64,000 bases of DNA from Rhodanobacter ginsengisoli (lineage in GTDB: Bacteria; Pseudomonadota; Gammaproteobacteria; Xanthomonadales; Rhodanobacteraceae): NCBI RefSeq assembly GCF_042657065.1, contig NZ_JBHSNF010000001.1:1550001-1614000 (forward strand), written 5' to 3'. Shown piece by piece: positions 27,578-35,627 of this stretch. The notes below the pieces were generated by a model. That model had not been told where the DNA came from and did not search any database. It was given only the letters and a program-made list of their open reading frames with translations. A program made the position numbers and the translations under genes. Each line of letters starts with the position of its first letter. Position 1 is the first letter of the stretch.

Positions 27578-28390
27578 ATGACCACCGTCGCCGCCGAACC
27601 CGAGGCACGCAGACGTCCCGTCGCCGGGGTGGGGCGGGTCATTGGCTGGCCAGGCGGCAGCCTGTGGATTGGTCGTTCCATCGGACTGGTCCAGGACCAC
27701 GCTCACCACGCCATCCAGATATCACTGGCGATGGAGGGAAACTTTCGCGTTCAGGCCGATGCCTGGGCCGATTGGCGCGAGACCCGGGGGATGGTGGTGA
27801 TGCCCGATTGTCGTCATCGGTTCGACGGCTGCGGAACGGCGATCGCTACGCTGTTCGTGGAACCCCATTCCACCCGCGGTGCAGCCCTCAGGGCGCGGTT
27901 TTCGGGCTTCGAGGTGGCTCTGCTTTCCGATGTGGAGGCCCTCGATGCCGTGAAGCATCTGCACGCGCAATACCTTGCCGTCACGCCGGACGACCTCATG
28001 GCGCAGTTCGCCCAGGGCGCTGTCTGTCGTCTGGCAGGAAATCCGGCGATGGCACCCAGCCAGGACGCCCGCATCACGGCGGCACTGGCATGGATGCGGG
28101 CACGCCTCGAAAGACCCATCCGGCTCGAAGAGGTGGCGGCCACAGTCCATCTTTCGCCGGGCCGCTTCCGCCATCTCTTCGTATCCCAGACAGGCACGTC
28201 GCTGCGGGCCTGGCTGCTATGGGCGCGCATGGAACAAGCGGTGGCATTTGCCTTCCAGGGCCGTTCCTGGACCGAGGCCGCGCATGAGGCCGGATTTGCC
28301 GACGCCGCCCACCTGACGCGGACGTGCCGGCGCGTATTCGGTCTGGCTCCGAGCATGCTCGTACCAGAGGATCAAACCGGCAGAAAGTGA
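27578..28390 (+). CDS. AraC-family transcriptional regulator
   Basis: 270-residue regulator. The N-terminal part (about 15-150) is a cupin-like sensing domain, containing HHAIQISLAMEGNF. The C-terminal part (about 170-262) holds the two helix-turn-helix motifs of the AraC/XylS family, with IRLEEVAATVHLSPGRFRHLF as the first and a GFADAAHLTRTCRRVFG element as the second. The inducer is unknown. It is divergent from the metallothionein-like gene, so control of that gene is a testable idea. Two large dyads follow before the next gene. Confidence 0.88.
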   Translation: MTTVAAEPEARRRPVAGVGRVIGWPGGSLWIGRSIGLVQDHAHHAIQISLAMEGNFRVQADAWADWRETRGMVVMPDCRHRFDGCGTAIATLFVEPHSTRGAALRARFSGFEVALLSDVEALDAVKHLHAQYLAVTPDDLMAQFAQGAVCRLAGNPAMAPSQDARITAALAWMRARLERPIRLEEVAATVHLSPGRFRHLFVSQTGTSLRAWLLWARMEQAVAFAFQGRSWTEAAHEAGFADAAHLTRTCRRVFGLAPSMLVPEDQTGRK

Positions 28391-28416
28391 TTCCGGGAGG
28401 GTTCTGCCCCCTGACG

Positions 28417-28447
28417 CCAATGTTTGTACGACGCGTACATACATTGG
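28417..28447. promoter_or_regulatory. 31-bp near-perfect dyad upstream of padR
   Basis: Left arm CCAATGTTTGTACG and right arm CGTACATACATTGG flank ACG and pair at 13 of 14 positions. It contains ATGT and ACAT ends and the inner TGTACG/CGTACA core, reminiscent of PadR-type operators (ATGT-N-ACAT). It lies about 27 bases after the AraC stop and 70 bases before the PadR start; a bidirectional terminator role is the alternative. Confidence 0.6.
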
Positions 28448-28499
28448 TTTCATGCCCAAAACCGCGCTGCGCACCGTCCATGACTTCATACCCATGTAC

Positions 28500-28518
28500 T
28501 AGTATGAACTTCGTACTA
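28500..28518. promoter_or_regulatory. 19-bp dyad at the padR start codon
   Basis: TAGTATGAACTTCGTACTA reads TAGTA-x-GAA-c-TTC-x-TACTA, a hyphenated dyad whose right end overlaps the first ATG of the PadR frame; the palindrome TACTAGTA (28497-28504) overlaps its left end. Position and symmetry suggest an autoregulatory operator. Confidence 0.55.
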
Positions 28519-28919
28519 TGGTTCACGTCGACCCAAGTGGCAGTGCAGGCGAGTCCGTGGACGAGATCACCAGCCAACTGAAGAAATTCCAGAAGGAGCT
28601 GTCCAGCGGCACGGTGTCGCTGGTGTTGCTGGCGGTGCTCGGCCAGTCGCGCCAGCCGATGTACGGCTACCAGATCGCCAAGCGGCTGGAGGAGGTGGGC
28701 GAGGGGGTACTGGCCGGCAAGCAGAGCGCGTTGTATCCGGTACTGCGCAACCTGGAGGGGGCCGGGTTGCTGGCCAGCGAAGTCGAACCATCGGTCAGCG
28801 GGCCACCGCGCCGTTACTACCGCATCACCAAACCCGGGCGCGAGTCGTTGCGCGAGTGGACCGCGGCATGGACCGCTACCCGGGATTCCGTCGATAACGT
28901 CTTGCAAGGAGGGGTGTAA
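28518..28919 (+). CDS. PadR-family transcriptional regulator
   Basis: Winged-helix repressor of up to 133 residues. The PadR fingerprint is clear: SGTVSLVLLAVLGQSRQPMYGYQI, KQSALYPVLRNLEGAGLLASE, and the wing PPRRYYRITKPGRESL, followed by a short dimerisation helix. Start uncertain: ATG 28518 overlaps a dyad and has no ribosome-binding site, so GTG 28557 (giving 120 residues) is equally likely. TAATG couples it to the next gene, whose product is probably its functional partner. Such PadR-sensor pairs are commonly autoregulated. Confidence 0.9.
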   Translation: MVHVDPSGSAGESVDEITSQLKKFQKELSSGTVSLVLLAVLGQSRQPMYGYQIAKRLEEVGEGVLAGKQSALYPVLRNLEGAGLLASEVEPSVSGPPRRYYRITKPGRESLREWTAAWTATRDSVDNVLQGGV

Positions 28920-29821
28920 TGAACGCGCCACGCACGATTGCCGAATACCTGAGCCAACTGCGCGCGGAGTTGCGCGGCGCCGACCCGGCCCTGATCCAGG
29001 ACGCGCTGTACGACGCCGAGGAACACCTGCGCGCCGAACTGGCCGAGCAGCCCGGCCGCGACGAGGCGGCCATGCTCGAACACGTCGTCGGCAGCTACGG
29101 CGCGCCGGATGAAGTGGCCGATATCTATCGCGACCAGGAGATCCGTATCCAGCGGGCGATCCGTCCGCCGCCGCCGCCACAGAGGCGTTCGCCGATCGGG
29201 CGCTTCTTCGGTGTGGCAGCCGATGCGCACACCTATGGCGCCTTGTTCTACATGCTGCTGGCGCTGGCCACCGGCATCTTCTACTTCACCTGGGTGGTGA
29301 CCGGCATCTCGCTTTCGGCCGGGTTCTCGGTGTTGATCATCGGCATCCCGTTCGTCGTGCTGTTCTTCGGCAGCGTGCGTGGCCTGTCCCTGCTGGAAGG
29401 GCGCATCGTCGAAGTGATGCTCGGCGTGCGCATGCCGCGCCGGCCGCCCTATCCGGCGCAGCAGGGCGCGCCGCTGCTGAAGCGGATCGGCGCGATGTTC
29501 ACCGACGCGCGCAGCTGGACCACGCTGCTCTACATGCTGCTGATGTTGCCGCTGGGCATCATCTATTTCACGCTCGCGGTGACCCTGCTGAGCGTGTCGC
29601 TGGCTTTTGCCGCCGCACCCGCGATCAAGGCGTTCGGCTTCAATGTGATCAACATGAACATCGACGGCTATCGCTATGACGGTCCGGACTGGGCCGGCAC
29701 GATCGGGCTGTGTCTGCTCGGTATCGTGCTGTTGTTCGCCACCTTGCATCTGGTCCGCGACATCGGTCGACTGCATGGCCAGATCGCCAAGCACCTGCTG
29801 GTGACCAGCGCCGCGGCATGA
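28919..29821 (+). CDS. Membrane protein with HAAS-like N-terminus and sensor (PF13796-like) domains
   Basis: 300-residue membrane protein. Residues 1-75 (AEYLSQLRAELRGADPALIQDALYDAEEHLRAELAE) form a HAAS/DUF1700-like helical module. Two similar membrane halves follow, FGVAADAHTYGALFYMLLALATG and MFTDARSWTTLLYMLLMLPLG, each with two hydrophobic hairpins, consistent with the putative sensor domain found next to PadR and two-component genes. It starts in the TAATG overlap with padR, with a strong AAGGAGG upstream. Probably senses envelope or lipid state and controls PadR; that is inferred from linkage. Confidence 0.8.
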   Translation: MNAPRTIAEYLSQLRAELRGADPALIQDALYDAEEHLRAELAEQPGRDEAAMLEHVVGSYGAPDEVADIYRDQEIRIQRAIRPPPPPQRRSPIGRFFGVAADAHTYGALFYMLLALATGIFYFTWVVTGISLSAGFSVLIIGIPFVVLFFGSVRGLSLLEGRIVEVMLGVRMPRRPPYPAQQGAPLLKRIGAMFTDARSWTTLLYMLLMLPLGIIYFTLAVTLLSVSLAFAAAPAIKAFGFNVINMNIDGYRYDGPDWAGTIGLCLLGIVLLFATLHLVRDIGRLHGQIAKHLLVTSAAA

Positions 29822-29836
29822 GCGCGGACGAAGCCG

Positions 29837-29996
29837 TCATGCGGGTCCGTACCAGTTAAAGCCCGCACGCTGGTGCCCGGGAACATGCTCTGCGTCTGGC
29901 GGTCCGACAGGCCGCGGACGCGCGTGAACATTCCGCTGAGCGTGTCGCGGTAATTGTTCGGTTCCGGGTAGTCGAGGTTCTGCGACGTTCAGAATT
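29837..29996 (-). pseudogene. Possible decayed coding remnant (3' end of an envelope/receptor-type gene)
   Basis: Minus-strand reading shows about 43 well-formed residues (QNLDYPEPNNYRDTLSG, then MFTRVRGLSDRQTQSMFPG) directly after a stop codon and before a frame change at GTSVRA; the adjacent frame continues as AGFNWYGPA and stops. A short shift would join them as SVRAGFNWY, like the C-terminus of an outer-membrane beta-barrel receptor. No start or upstream part remains, so this looks like a frameshifted fragment. A chance reading is possible. Confidence 0.35.
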
Positions 29997-30276
29997 CGTC
30001 GACGAACTCGATGCCGGCATTGCAGTCGCGTGCGATCGCCCCGGCGCATTCGCGCACGAGTTCGGCCAGGCTGTCGTCGGCCGCATCCACCTCGATGCAG
30101 TACACATGTCCCTCGGTGTCGCTGACCGACTCGCTGGAGCTGGAGTCGTCGCGCATGCCGGAGATCAGGTCGTCGATCTCCTCGACGTGCTCGATGTCCT
30201 CGATGCCATGCAGGCCGGCGATGACGGCGTCGGCATCGGCGCGGCTGCCGATCAGGCGGAAGCGAACCATGCTCAT
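29989..30276 (-). CDS. Small acidic hypothetical protein
   Basis: 95-residue acidic protein with a ferredoxin-like alternation (FRLIGSRADADAVIAGLHGIEDIEHVEEID at the start, AADDSLAELVRECAGAIARDCNAGIEFVDEF at the end) and a short Ser/Asp-rich linker in the middle. Two cysteines lie in the second half. AGGA is nine bases before the ATG at 30276; a second Met two codons later is also possible. No signal peptide or known motif. It is divergent from the methyltransferase gene, with a 24-bp dyad between them. Confidence 0.6.
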   Translation of the reverse strand: MSMVRFRLIGSRADADAVIAGLHGIEDIEHVEEIDDLISGMRDDSSSSESVSDTEGHVYCIEVDAADDSLAELVRECAGAIARDCNAGIEFVDEF

Positions 30277-30357
30277 GCGGATATTCCTGCTCGGGTCGTC
30301 ACACGATGCCGATGCTGGCAAGCCCGGCGCATACATGAAGTGATGCCCGGCAGACGA

Positions 30358-30381
30358 ATGGTAGCGCGCACCGGCTACCAT
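30358..30381. promoter_or_regulatory. 24-bp dyad between divergent genes
   Basis: Perfect 8-bp arms ATGGTAGC (30358-30365) and GCTACCAT (30374-30381) around an 8-base spacer. It sits 28 bases before the methyltransferase ATG and 80 bases from the divergent hypothetical start. A regulator binding site is plausible. Confidence 0.5.
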
Positions 30382-30409
30382 GGCGCTCCGTCAGCCCCAC
30401 TGCGCCGCC

Positions 30410-31018
30410 ATGCCCAAGACCTACGACCGCGACTATTTCGACAAGTGGTACCGCGACCCGCAGCACGCGGTGAGCTCGCCGGCCGAGCTCAAGCGCAAGG
30501 TGGCGATGGTGGTGGCGCAGGCGGAGTACTACCTCGGCCGGCCGATCCGCAACGTACTCGATGTCGGCTGTGGCGAGGCGACCTGGCGCAAGCCGTTGCG
30601 CGCCCTGCGTCCGGACGTTGCGTATCGGGGGCTGGATGCCAGCGAATACGTGGTGGCGCGCTATGGGCGCAGCCGCAACATCGGGCTGGCCCGCTTCGGC
30701 CAGCTCGAACACTTGCGCTTCGATACGCGCTTCGACCTGATCGTCTGCACCGACGTGCTGCACTACCTGAAGCCGACGGAGATCCGGGCCGGCCTGCAGG
30801 GCATCGGCGAGATGCTCGAAGGCGTGGCGTTTCTGGAGGTGTTCACCAGCCGCGACGACGTGGCCGGCGACCATCACGGTTTCGTGTCGCGCGCGCCGGC
30901 CTGGTACCTGCGCGAGTTCGGTCGGGTCGGCCTGCTGCCGTGCGGATCGCACTGCTACCTCGGGCCGCGGCTGGAGCGCCACATCGCGGCGCTGGAACGG
31001 GCGCAACTCGCCGGCTAG
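30410..31018 (+). CDS. Class I SAM-dependent methyltransferase
   Basis: 202-residue methyltransferase with the SAM motif VLDVGCGEATWRKPL (about 52-66), the acidic strand-2 end (YRGLDASEY) and a motif-IV-like block FDLIVCTDVLHYL. The order of elements fits a Rossmann class I fold; the substrate is not evident. The ATG at 30410 (MPKTYDRDYFDKWYRD) was preferred to the in-frame ATG at 30380, which overlaps a dyad. Single gene; the next gene is on the opposite strand. Confidence 0.8.
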   Translation: MPKTYDRDYFDKWYRDPQHAVSSPAELKRKVAMVVAQAEYYLGRPIRNVLDVGCGEATWRKPLRALRPDVAYRGLDASEYVVARYGRSRNIGLARFGQLEHLRFDTRFDLIVCTDVLHYLKPTEIRAGLQGIGEMLEGVAFLEVFTSRDDVAGDHHGFVSRAPAWYLREFGRVGLLPCGSHCYLGPRLERHIAALERAQLAG

Positions 31019-31141
31019 AGCATCCAGCGGAGTCCATGAAGATCGGGCGTCGTGCAGCGCAGGTACAGCGCATCAATGCGCGAGGGAACACGCCAGCGGC
31101 ACGCCCGGCGTCGCCTCGGCCACGCTTGTCCACGCCCGGGA

Positions 31142-31480
31142 TCAGTTCGTCAGGTCGGGCCGATCGGCGTCGGCGCCGACCGCGGATTCCTCCGCGGTCA
31201 GGGCACGTATCGCCGCCACCGGATCCGTGCCATGCACCTCGATCGCGACCGCGGCGATGCTGTGCGGGCCGAGGCTGACATGGCGCCGGCCCTCCCACAG
31301 ATTGGCCTCGCGTTGAGCCTGCGCGAATTCGGTCGATGTATGGGCCACGATGCCCATGACGGCGAATCCGTTGTTGAGGCTGACGACGTACCTGGCCAGA
31401 TGGGAGGTCTCGGCAGAGGCCGTGTTGCAGACACCAGCGAGACCCATGAAGGCGGCTGCCATGAGGATCGATCGTTTCAT
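31142..31480 (-). CDS. Small secreted hypothetical protein
   Basis: 112-residue protein with a signal peptide (MKRSILMAAAFMGLAGVCNTASA, cut near residue 23). The mature part is rich in Ala and His/Asp pairs (RYVVSLNNGFAVMG, HSIAAVAIEVHG) and has no recognised domain. GGAGGG lies just upstream of the ATG. Probably a small periplasmic protein. The C-terminus is acidic. Function unknown. Confidence 0.55.
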   Translation of the reverse strand: MKRSILMAAAFMGLAGVCNTASAETSHLARYVVSLNNGFAVMGIVAHTSTEFAQAQREANLWEGRRHVSLGPHSIAAVAIEVHGTDPVAAIRALTAEESAVGADADRPDLTN

Positions 31481-31685
31481 GATGCCCTCCAACGCAGTTT
31501 CCGGAAGCATCGGATTCCCGGCCGGGATGCCGAGCATCCAGGGTGGAAAGTAGCTCCGTGACCTGAAAGAAAGCGTGACAATGGCGGGATGAAACCGTGA
31601 GGCTGGCGTGTACGCCTCCTGCCGTGGCGGCCGTCATGCTCGGGGGGCCCGAGCGGCCGTACTCCGATCGATTCCACGTGTGCCC

Positions 31686-32324
31686 TCAGTCTTCGACGGT
31701 CTTGTCCCGGTAGCGGCACAGGTCACGGATAACGCAGTGTGGGCAATCGGGCTTGCGCGCCTTGCACACGTAGCGCCCGTGCAGGATCAGCCAGTGGTGC
31801 GCGTCCTGCCTGAACTCGGCCGGGATCACCTTGACCAGCTTGTCCTCGACCGTGCGCACGTCCTTGCCCGGCGCCAGCCCGGTACGGTTGGCGACGCGGA
31901 AGATATGCGTGTCGACCGCGATGGTCGGCTCGCCGAACGCGGTATTGAGCACCACGTTGGCGGTCTTGCGACCCACGCCGGGCAGCGCTTCCAGTGCCTC
32001 GCGGGTGCGTGGTACCTCACTGCCGTGATGCTCGACCAGCAGGCGGCACAGTGCGATCACGTTCTTCGCCTTGGCGTTGAACAGGCCGATCGTGCTGATG
32101 TAGCGCTTCAAGCCCTCCTCGCCGAGCTTGAGGATCGCCTGCGGCGTGTTGGCTACCGGATAAAGTTTTTTCGTGGCCTTGTTCACGCCCACGTCGGTGG
32201 CCTGCGCCGACAGCACCACCGCCACCAGCAGTTCGAACGGGCTGGCGTAGTCGAGTTCGGTGGTCGGGTGCGGGTCGAGTTCACGCAGGCGCGTGAACAT
32301 GTCGATGACATCGGCGCGCTTCAT
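31686..32324 (-). CDS. nth: Endonuclease III
   Basis: Base-excision repair glycosylase/AP lyase for oxidised pyrimidines. Residue positions equal those of E. coli Nth: the helix-hairpin-helix LPGVGRKTANVVL with catalytic Lys120, Asp138 in VDTHIFRVANR, and the iron-sulfur loop Cys187-Cys194-Cys197-Cys203. Length 212 against 211. The start ATG overlaps the rnfB stop (ATGA). Last gene of metG-DUF2007-rnfB-nth. Confidence 0.97.
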   Translation of the reverse strand: MKRADVIDMFTRLRELDPHPTTELDYASPFELLVAVVLSAQATDVGVNKATKKLYPVANTPQAILKLGEEGLKRYISTIGLFNAKAKNVIALCRLLVEHHGSEVPRTREALEALPGVGRKTANVVLNTAFGEPTIAVDTHIFRVANRTGLAPGKDVRTVEDKLVKVIPAEFRQDAHHWLILHGRYVCKARKPDCPHCVIRDLCRYRDKTVED

Positions 32325-32932
32325 GATTTCGGCTCCTGTTTCGCACGGGCCCGGGCCAGCGCCTCCAGCACCGGGTTGCGCTGGACGCTGCTGTCGACGG
32401 CCGCCTTGCGCGCGGCCAGCTCGGCCTCGCGCCGGACATGCTGGCGCTGCAGGCGCGCCTCGCGGCGCTGAAAATGCGCGCGTGCGGCATCGGCGTGGGC
32501 AGCGTCGAGCTGTTCGGCCGGCATCGGCAGCAGCACGATGCAGTCGACCGGGCAGGCGGATACGCACAGTTCACAACCGGTGCAGTCGTCGGCGATCACC
32601 GTGTGCATCAGTTTGGCCGCGCCCACGATCGCATCGACCGGACAGGCCTGGATGCACTTGGTGCAGCCGATGCAGTCCGCTTCGACGATGCGCGCCAGCG
32701 TGCGCGGCTTCTCGACGCCATTGGCCGGGTTCAGCGGCAGCACCGGCGTCTGCAGCAGGGCGGCGAGCTGCTCGATGCCGGCGGCGCCGCCGGGCGGGCA
32801 CTGGTTGATGGCCGCTTCGCCGCGCGCGATCGCCTCGGCATAGGGCCGGCAACCGTGATAGCCGCACTGCTCGCACTGCGTCTGCGGCAGCAATGCGTCG
32901 ATGCGGTCGGCCAGCGTTAGGAGATCAGTCAT
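32321..32932 (-). CDS. rnfB: RnfB-like ferredoxin subunit without the rest of the Rnf complex
   Basis: 203-residue iron-sulfur protein of the RnfB/RsxB family. An N-terminal Fe-S domain has Cys20, 23, 28 and 45 (CEQCGYHGC ... CPPGG); two [4Fe-4S] ferredoxin sites have Cys87, 90, 93, 97 and Cys117, 120, 123, 127 (each CxxCxxCxxxCPVD). The N-terminal membrane anchor of E. coli RsxB is missing and a long basic, Arg/Ala-rich tail follows. rnfA, C, D, G and E are not adjacent; instead it is joined to nth by a 4-base overlap. A role in protecting or loading the Nth cluster, or in SoxR-like reduction, is inference. Confidence 0.88.
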   Translation of the reverse strand: MTDLLTLADRIDALLPQTQCEQCGYHGCRPYAEAIARGEAAINQCPPGGAAGIEQLAALLQTPVLPLNPANGVEKPRTLARIVEADCIGCTKCIQACPVDAIVGAAKLMHTVIADDCTGCELCVSACPVDCIVLLPMPAEQLDAAHADAARAHFQRREARLQRQHVRREAELAARKAAVDSSVQRNPVLEALARARAKQEPKS

Positions 32933-33380
32933 CCTGTTCTACTTTCCTGATGCTGGCGGCCTGCGAGTTCAGCTCGGCATAGCTGTCAGGCGCGGCTGCT
33001 TTCCAGTGATGGCCACATGACCGGCAGCGCTCCCGCCATTTCAGTACAGGCCACAGAGGCAGTCCGACGAAGCATGCAAAAAAGAACGCCCAGCCTCGGT
33101 AGTTGGGGTTCTCCTCGATATCGCTGCTGTTGCAGCGCGGACAGCGGTCATCATCTTCAAGGCAGTAGTCACCCCGCCGCCAGCGGGTAAGTACATCGGT
33201 GGCAGCATCCAGGTATTCATCGGGCACCATCACCACGGTGCCTCCGAATGCAATCACCTGATACCACTTGAGCCTCGACAGTCCGTTTTCGAAGGCGTAG
33301 GCGGGACAGCCTTCTGCACGCAGCAGGCTGGCGACGATCTCTGCTTCGGTGTGATCGAAGGAGCGATGGACGCGAAGCAT
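32925..33380 (-). CDS. DUF2007-domain membrane protein with split zinc ribbon
   Basis: 151-residue protein. An N-terminal DUF2007 (putative signal-transducing, about 1-70, HRSFDHTEAEIVASLLRAEG) is followed by two CxxC pairs (Cys80/83 and Cys119/122) that would make a zinc ribbon, interrupted by a hydrophobic stretch (about 97-113, WAFFFACFVGLPLW) that could dip into the membrane. It overlaps the rnfB start by eight bases and follows metG by 14, so it belongs to that operon. Function unknown. Confidence 0.75.
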   Translation of the reverse strand: MLRVHRSFDHTEAEIVASLLRAEGCPAYAFENGLSRLKWYQVIAFGGTVVMVPDEYLDAATDVLTRWRRGDYCLEDDDRCPRCNSSDIEENPNYRGWAFFFACFVGLPLWPVLKWRERCRSCGHHWKAAAPDSYAELNSQAASIRKVEQDD

Positions 33381-33394
33381 GCGCGGCCTCCTGA

Positions 33395-35497
33395 TCAGCG
33401 GACGCTGGCGCCCGGTTTCGCGCCCTGATCGGCATCGAGCAGGAACAGGTCGCTGCCGCCGTCGCCGGCCGAGAGGATCATGCCTTCGGACAGGCCGAAG
33501 CGCATCTTGCGCGGGGCGAGGTTGGCGATGAACACCACGTTGCGGCCGACCAGCTTCTCCGGCTCGCCATAGGCGGCGCGGATGCCCGAGAAGATCTGCC
33601 GGGTGCCCAGTGGGCCGCCGTCCAGCTCGAAGCGCAGCAGCTTGTCCGAGCCCTCCACCAATTCACAGGCGGTGACCTTGCCGATGCGCAGGTCGAGTTT
33701 GGCGAAGTCGTCGATGCCGATGGTGGCGGCTTCGGTGGTGGCGGGGGCGTTCTCGCTCATGGGCTTGCCGGATTCCTTGGGTTTCTTTGCGGGTGTCGGT
33801 GTGGACACAGTCTCCATGCCGCCGAGCGATTCTTTCGATGACTCGACCATGGCTTCGACAAGCTTGGGGTCGATGCGGCCGAGCAGCGGCTCGAACGTAC
33901 TGACCACGTGACCGGGAAGCTCACGGCGGGCGTCGTCGAAGCTGGTGATGGGGGCCGCCAGAAACGCTTCGGCGGCCGCCACGGTGGCGGGCAGCACTGG
34001 CTTGAGCAGGCCGGCCAGCAGGCGGAATGCGTTCAGTGCCAGGGTGCAGACTTGCTGCAACTCATCGCGGCGGCTTTCGTCCCTGGCGATCACCCATGGC
34101 GCCCTGGCCGCGATGTAGCCATTGACCAGGTCGGCGATGGTGACGAAGCGGCGGGTGACCTCGGCGAACTCGCCACTGTCGTACAGCGCGTCGACGCCGT
34201 CGTAGTGCGACAGCAGGGTCTGCCACAGCACGGTCTCCTCGTCGCCGAAACGTTCGGCCAGCTTGCCGTCGAAGAATTTCTGCACGAAGCCCGCGGTACG
34301 GCTGGCGATGTTTACCCACTTGCCGACCAGGTGCGAGTTGACCCGTTCCTCGAAGGCCTTGAGGTCGAGATCCACGTCGACCGGCGCATCGCTGAGCATG
34401 GTGGCGAAGTAGTAGCGCAGGAATTCCGGATGGATGCCGGCGTCCAGGTAGGTGCGCGCCTGGATGAAGGTGCCGCGCGACTTGGACATCTTGGCGCCGT
34501 TCACGGTGAGGTAGCCGTTGACGTGCAGCGCGGTCGGCGTGCGGAAACCCGCGCCGTGCAGCATCGCGGGCCAGAACAGGCCGTGGAAGTTGATGATGTC
34601 CTTGCCGATGAAGTGATGCATCTCGGCCGTGCTGTCGGCGCCGAGGTAGTCGTCGAACTTCAGCGACGAGCCGGGCTGCTCGCACAGCGCCTTGAAGCTG
34701 GCCAGGTAGCCGACCGGTGCGTCCAGCCAGACGTAGAAGAACTTACCCGGGGCGTCGGGGATCGGGAAGCCGAAGTAGGGCGCGTCGCGCGAGATGTCCC
34801 AGTCCTTCAGGCCGCCGTCCAGCCATTCGCGCAGCTTGGCCGCCACGCCGCTGTTGGCCACCGGCTTGCCGCCGCTGTACTTGCCCGCGAACCAGTCGCG
34901 CAGCAGCGGCTCGAACTTGCTCAGCTCGAAGAAGTAGTGCTCCGAATCGCGCAGTACCGGGGTGGCACCGGACATCACCGAGTATGGGTTGATCAGGTCG
35001 GTCGGCGCGTAGGTGGCGCCGCAGTGTTCGCAGTTGTCGCCGTACTGGTCCGCCGTGCCGCAGTTCGGGCACACACCCTTGATGTAGCGATCCGGCAGGA
35101 ACATCTGCTTTTCCGGATCGAACAGCTGCTTGATGCTGCGTCGGGCAATGCTGCCGCCGTCGCGCAGGCGCGTGTAGATCAGCGAGGCCAGCTCGCGGTT
35201 CTCGTCCGAATGGGTGGTGTGGTACCAGTCGAATTCGACACCGAACGCCTTGAAATCCGCCTCATGGCCCCGGCGGATGCCCTCGATGTAAGCCTCCGGT
35301 GTCATGCCGGCCTTTTCCGCCGCCAGCATGATCGGCGTGCCATGGGCATCGTCGGCGCAGACATAGGCCACCTGGTTGCCCATCATGCGTTGCGCGCGCA
35401 CCCAGATATCGGCCTGGATATAGCCCAGCAGATGCCCCATGTGCAGCGGGCCATTGGCATAGGGCAGGGCGTTGGTGACGAGCAGACGACGACTCAT
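33395..35497 (-). CDS. metG: Methionyl-tRNA synthetase
   Basis: Class I aminoacyl-tRNA synthetase of 700 residues. HMGH (19-22, the HIGH motif), zinc knuckle CPNCGTADQYGDNCEHCG (about 145-163), KMSKS loop at 336-340 (KMSKSR), anticodon-binding helices, a linker rich in Pro/Lys/Ser, and a C-terminal tRNA-binding OB domain (about 600-700, IDDFAKLDLRIGKV) that dimerises the enzyme. It is the first gene of a four-gene operon that also carries DUF2007, rnfB and nth. Confidence 0.97.
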   Translation of the reverse strand: MSRRLLVTNALPYANGPLHMGHLLGYIQADIWVRAQRMMGNQVAYVCADDAHGTPIMLAAEKAGMTPEAYIEGIRRGHEADFKAFGVEFDWYHTTHSDENRELASLIYTRLRDGGSIARRSIKQLFDPEKQMFLPDRYIKGVCPNCGTADQYGDNCEHCGATYAPTDLINPYSVMSGATPVLRDSEHYFFELSKFEPLLRDWFAGKYSGGKPVANSGVAAKLREWLDGGLKDWDISRDAPYFGFPIPDAPGKFFYVWLDAPVGYLASFKALCEQPGSSLKFDDYLGADSTAEMHHFIGKDIINFHGLFWPAMLHGAGFRTPTALHVNGYLTVNGAKMSKSRGTFIQARTYLDAGIHPEFLRYYFATMLSDAPVDVDLDLKAFEERVNSHLVGKWVNIASRTAGFVQKFFDGKLAERFGDEETVLWQTLLSHYDGVDALYDSGEFAEVTRRFVTIADLVNGYIAARAPWVIARDESRRDELQQVCTLALNAFRLLAGLLKPVLPATVAAAEAFLAAPITSFDDARRELPGHVVSTFEPLLGRIDPKLVEAMVESSKESLGGMETVSTPTPAKKPKESGKPMSENAPATTEAATIGIDDFAKLDLRIGKVTACELVEGSDKLLRFELDGGPLGTRQIFSGIRAAYGEPEKLVGRNVVFIANLAPRKMRFGLSEGMILSAGDGGSDLFLLDADQGAKPGASVR

Positions 35498-35581
35498 GGG
35501 GGGCAGGCACTCCGATTGGACTGCGCATTATGGCATGGCCGTCCAAATCTCCCGCCAGGCGTTCGACGCGTCCACGCAACG

Positions 35582-35605
35582 AAAAAGCGCGCCGAAGCGC
35601 GCTTT
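35582..35605 (-). terminator. Terminator of the DUF2147 gene
   Basis: On the minus strand AAAGCGCGC pairs with GCGCGCTTT around TTCG, followed by further T's (35582-35586 read as A's on the plus strand). Located 22 bases after the stop codon. Confidence 0.85.
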
Positions 35606-35627
35606 CAGTTCGTGGACGGGATGCCGA

